From Chara braunii (Eukaryota; Streptophyta; Charophyceae; Charales; Characeae), in assembly GCA_003427395.1 (NCBI GenBank), contig BFEA01000297.1, positions 1,767,994-1,788,424 of the forward strand: a DNA stretch of 20,431 nucleotides. The letters are read 5' to 3'. Positions 16,931 through 20,431 of this stretch are shown here, piece after piece. Position numbers and translations under genes: made by a program. Within the stretch, counting starts at the first letter, position 1. Each line of letters opens with the position of its first letter. The notes beneath the pieces are model-generated. The model was not told the origin of the DNA. It saw only the letters and a list, made by a program, of their open reading frames with translations, and made no database searches.

Positions 16931-18205
16931 GACTAGGGAACAAAAACCGAAGGATGGTGATTGAGCCCGACCGAATCAGAGCCCCCCTAAGCACCCCTGG
17001 TTAACTGCGCCCCCGTGAGGAGGCAATCATAATTTTTGGCATCAGGCTCACAGTGCTCAGCCCTCTGGAAAGCCATGGACATGTTCTAGTTGAAATGACC
17101 CTCAAAAGACTGGCAAATTGGGACGACCTCCACACGTCACTCATAGGTCGGACACTGGCAATAAACCATGCCATCCTAGTCACAATGTAGCACAAAACGA
17201 CCTTTTGAGAAATCCCAACTTGAAAAACACAGCTGGCAGCATTGCGGACGACAGTATCTGTTTTCTTATGGAAAAACGATCATGAGCAAGTGAAATGTAT
17301 TAAGAGGTTGAGTTGGAAGTACATCACCCAACCCAAAAAAGTAGGTGGCCTGAGCATATTGGACCTGGGGGACGAGATCAAAGCTCTTATTTTTAAAGTG
17401 ATCACCCAATTGTTGTTGGCTACACATGTTCCCTAGGTACCACTGACGCTCATTCAGCTGGCTCTTTTGGCCCTTCCGTCCCTGCCAAAAAACCTGGTCC
17501 ACCCACCGCTCTCGCTAACAAACAAGGCATGGTTTATTCCAGGTCCACCAAAACACAAGCGAGATGGGACGACACGCAACGACACCAGGTGAGACCTTAA
17601 ACACGACCCGCTTTGGACGAACATCACATGCTTGTGGCGAGACATGGGTCCGACAAACAAACCTCCTCCCCCCAGATGGGACGACATGGGTGAGAAATGA
17701 CCTGTTTGTGGGATATTAAAAGGGGTACGTGGAAGACGGCCCAACATTGTGACCAACACTTAAACACGTACAAAATAGTCAAACCAAACTTGACCAACTC
17801 CAGGCTGCAGTACCTCTGAGTTGGGTGACAAAACTAAGAAACGACCCACAACCAAGGAAGGATGACTGGGTCTCAAAAAACGATGTCAATCTCATCCCCA
17901 TGGACATATATAGAGTATCGAAAGTGGTTGCTGATACAGTACAGTTGCAGGCTTATGAACCGGACTTGCCAGGGGCGAAATGGACTCATATGAGAAAGAA
18001 GTCTGACCTTGACTGGCAACAACTCATAAATAACCTCACTAGAATTAGAGTAGTAGGGGAAGAGGACACGGGGTACTTCGCCTTTGAGGTGACCTTTCCG
18101 ATTTGTGCCTCTCTTTTGACCCAGAAGAACGAGAATGGTCGGGCCACAAACCCACTCTGTTCTGGCGTTACACGGTGAAGGAAGGATACAAACAGGCACA
18201 CGTCT
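16931..18205 (+). pseudogene. LINE ORF2, post-RT region, segment 2
   Basis: The frame resumes in frame 1 with EEAIIIFGIRLTVLSP, then LKRLANWDDLHTSLIGRTLA, VSVFLWKNDHEQ and SWKYITQPKKVGGLSILDLG. This order (W..LS..GR, F.W, P...GGL.I.D) is the conserved region after the RT in plant L1 elements. Stops at 17188 and 17206 fall where Trp is usual and fit TGG mutated to TAG and TGA. After about 17440 the frame is poorly kept. A 117-codon open stretch at 17825-18178 (RKDDWVSKNDVNLIPMDIYR, KWTHMRKKSDLDWQQLINN) continues it in frame 2. Then frame 1 gives PEEREWSGHKPTLFWRYTVK, the FSVKS(A/G)Y-type motif. Homology fades near 18205, where a short CCAACGTCCCATA duplication (about 18230 and 18287) begins. 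Confidence 0.75.
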
Positions 18206-19600
18206 CCACCCACCTGTTGGAAACCGGGTCCAACGTCCCATAGATACAACCATATCTTCACAAATTGGCACAAGCTGGGAACCGAGCCCAACGTCCCATA
18301 ACGAGTACGTTCAGAAAACTTCATCGGAAAATTTCATGAAAAGAGACAAGGAACTACTAGAAAAATCTAATTGGCCTAAGGATGAAATTTTGGAAATTGA
18401 GATACCGGGGTCATTACTCGGCTTTGGCTCAGAGAACTTGGAGCTACTTCAGACATGTCTATGACAACTTCATGATTAAGAAAAATTCAGAAACGACATA
18501 GAAAACCCCCCATCAATCCACTTTACCTCACTCCGGCAAGACTAACTGCAGCAGAGCCACCATCTCTGCTGCTGCTTGCCATACTCCCATCCTACCAGCT
18601 AGCCCCCTCACTGGTAGGACGTGATAACCCACCATCTTCTCCGACTCACCTTATTTTCTTTTTGAGGTACCTAAGAACCCTTTCCGTCGTTCCAGAAGCA
18701 TGAGAATAGGCCACGGAGGTCGTACGATTGTTCCAAAAACCTCGAGATCCCACACAAACCCTTCCAACGTTCTCCAAAACTGTCGTACTCCCTGCCGATC
18801 TCTTCTAAGTCTCACAGCCCCACTTTCTGCTGGGTTACAGGGCAACGCGACTCACCCCAGCTCCAACCAGCGTCGTCCCGACAACAACCCTTGGTTGTCC
18901 CGTGGAAAGCCCACCCCAAGACATCCCCAGATCTCTCTACCAAACCTCACGCTCCTGCATCGCAGGTTACAGGGCAACACCCCAGCACCAGTCAGCGTCG
19001 TTCTGGCATCGAACAACCGCAGATCACTTAGTATAACAACATTGAAGCCACCTAAGAGGAGTTAGTAAGGATCCCAGAGTCCTAAAAAACATTCCTAGGA
19101 CCATTATGCACCCAACTCTTTTTGGGACATTTGGAAAACTTTAGAAAAATATAAGAGGAGGGGGGGCAAGACTAAATCTGTCTACTATCCTAGATTCCCC
19201 CTTCCAACAGATGGGGCGTCGGTTCAGGCTTTCAATCCTCGTACTAGAACTCACTTGATCTCATACCCCCTTCTTGTAGGGTAATAGGGCACCACAACCC
19301 TCCCCAGTACCGATGAACCTAGCTATGACAGACAGGAAGTGCCTTCCTCCCTCGACAATTCCCTTAGCGGCGAACCCCTAAGCAGGTTACAGGGTCAATA
19401 CCCTGGCGCCAACTACGTCGGACGATCTGGTTATGCCTTCCACCCTCGGCATAACTTCCCAGGCCTCAAGCTTCCCCTGGGTTACAAAGCAGAGGCTCCA
19501 GCACCGGCCTGTGTCGTCCCAGCATCGTCCTTCTAACCTACTTACCCTAACAAATAACCCTTTTTGTTGAAAATCCCCTCGCTACCTTCCTTCCTTCAAA
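18206..19600. other. C-rich interruption with a dispersed 50-base repeat
   Basis: Between the YTVKEGY segment and the C-terminal Cys/His segment of the LINE there are about 1.1 to 1.4 kb with little LINE-like protein. A 100-residue open frame (18700-19065) exists but looks like a translation of the repeats. A motif starting GGTTACAGGGCAAC and followed by CCCCAGC(A/T)CC(A)...CGTCGT(C/T)C occurs at about 18834, 18965, 19277 (divergent), 19384 and 19483 (divergent). It may be a second insertion, or LINE sequence expanded by minisatellite-like duplication. Confidence 0.45.
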
Positions 19601-19609
19601 TCTAGCTTC

Positions 19610-20431
19610 CGAACTCACCGTTGGAAGAATCGACATTAAGAGATATCCTATGGACCTCCTATGCACACATTATGCCAACCTCTCACCGGACCCTCCAGTG
19701 GCAGATCATGCATTGTTGCCTCCCAACCCCGGACTGGATAACAACACGCTCAAACCTTGAACAAAAAGGGTTGTTGTCTCTGATATGCATGCATTGTGGG
19801 CACTCAACATCACAATGTCCACGAGCAGACTTGAAACACTGCCTACTACCTACTGGCCTGCCCCACGGCTCTCCAAGTTTGGCGCTGGTGAGTTGCACTC
19901 TGGCACAAACTCTCGGATATCCCCTTCCAGAGGGATACAGGCCTAATCCTGTTGGGAGGACAAAAAGTTTACCCAGCCACATGGTCAGTATTCCAACAAA
20001 ACCTTTTCAAACACACGCGGCTGGCCATACTTATGGTCATCTGGAGAATGAGATGCTCGGCCGAACGTAAAGATTTCACTTTTGGCCCTCCTGAGGCTAA
20101 AGCGGAGATTGTGGAAATGATCGAGGCGAACATAGTAAAGGCCAGCAGAAAGCCTGCTGCTGATCTAGCTACAATAGCTGACCCGAAAGAGAAGCAGCAA
20201 GCTATCTCGGAGTTCAAGGACCTCTGGCTAGACCCCCACCGGAAAATGGGTGATATGCAGGAAGATGGGAAACTGATAAGGAAGAACTGGGTAGCCCAAG
20301 AAAAGCATTGGCGCCTCAGACCGCTGGATTGCTTCCACACACCATTGCTGGGACAGAACATGGACGCACTAATAGAGGATCGAACACCCATTACCTGGGC
20401 CCATCAACCCCACCCCTTACCCCCCCCTTCT
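19610..20431 (+). pseudogene. LINE ORF2 C-terminal region, segment 3, running off the window
   Basis: Frame 1 from 19621 gives RDILWTSYAHIMP, then LQWQIMHCCLPTPDWITTRS and LICMHCGHSTSQCP. This is the W..h..LPT...L..R......C..C pattern of the zinc-binding RT C-terminal domain (zf-RVT type) of plant L1 elements; the first CxxC is at 19786-19797. The frame changes near 20015. From 20021 frame 2 stays open to the window end with LAILMVIWRMRCSAERKDF (the usual W(R/K)RN..F position), then EAKAEIVEMIEANIVKASRK and KEKQQAISEFKDLWLDPHRK. About 137 codons without a stop contrast with the damaged segments to the left. Together with segments 1 and 2 this is one LINE copy in sense orientation. Confidence 0.75.

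Noticed and set aside
17873-18324. Minus-strand ORFs of 132 and 112 codons
   Set aside because: They overlap the sense LINE post-RT region, which carries the family motifs.
19969-20391. Minus-strand ORF of 140 codons
   Set aside because: It is antisense to the conserved LINE C-terminal frame open from 20021.

Overview
The window looks like a stretch of a large, repeat-rich plant nuclear genome. Evidence for this is an L1-type LINE, Ty3/gypsy-like gag remains, a long candidate LTR carrying the AAATTT/CGGCAGCG-type motif I associate with plant gypsy LTRs, microsatellites, and no compact gene order. I find no intact cellular gene and no tRNA or rRNA gene. Nearly every recognisable coding stretch is broken by stops or frameshifts. 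Plant origin is inferred from element types; no host gene confirms it.

Region by region. (1) 1-2704, plus strand: long open stretches of unrecognised protein, two of them in the same frame (13-624 and 685-1179), followed by shorter coding-like pieces to 2704. (2) About 3081-6068: a candidate LTR of about 3 kb. It has a polypurine tract just before it, a CA end followed by a sequence resembling the initiator-tRNA primer site, a TATA-like box, two internal repeat arrays, a duplicated (AT)n unit and a cluster of five perfect-stem hairpins in the predicted transcribed part. (3) 6069-6540: a GC-rich leader-like stretch with one 47-codon ORF. (4) 6541-9550: AT-rich and essentially featureless. (5) 9555-10309, minus strand: a decayed retrotransposon gag ending in a perfect CCHC zinc knuckle. 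(6) 11561-14171, minus strand: a decayed coding tract. From its 5' side it has a LINE-ORF1-like segment with a damaged CCHC knuckle, a Lys/Glu-rich coil, an AT-hook, a 298-bp tandem duplication encoding a module of about 99 residues, and an unrecognised C-terminal part. (7) 14290-20431, plus strand: LINE ORF2 (reverse transcriptase with FVDD, then a C-terminal Cys/His region). It is interrupted by a non-autonomous DNA-transposon-like insert of about 1 kb (15876-16930) and by a C-rich, repeat-bearing insert of 1.1-1.4 kb (about 18206-19600).

The parts do not form a pathway. This is layered transposable-element debris. The items most worth following are the unrecognised ORF pair at the left edge, the hairpin cluster in the candidate LTR leader, the minus-strand composite pseudo-ORF with AT-hook and duplicated module, and the divergent ORF1/ORF2 junction near 14.2 kb.
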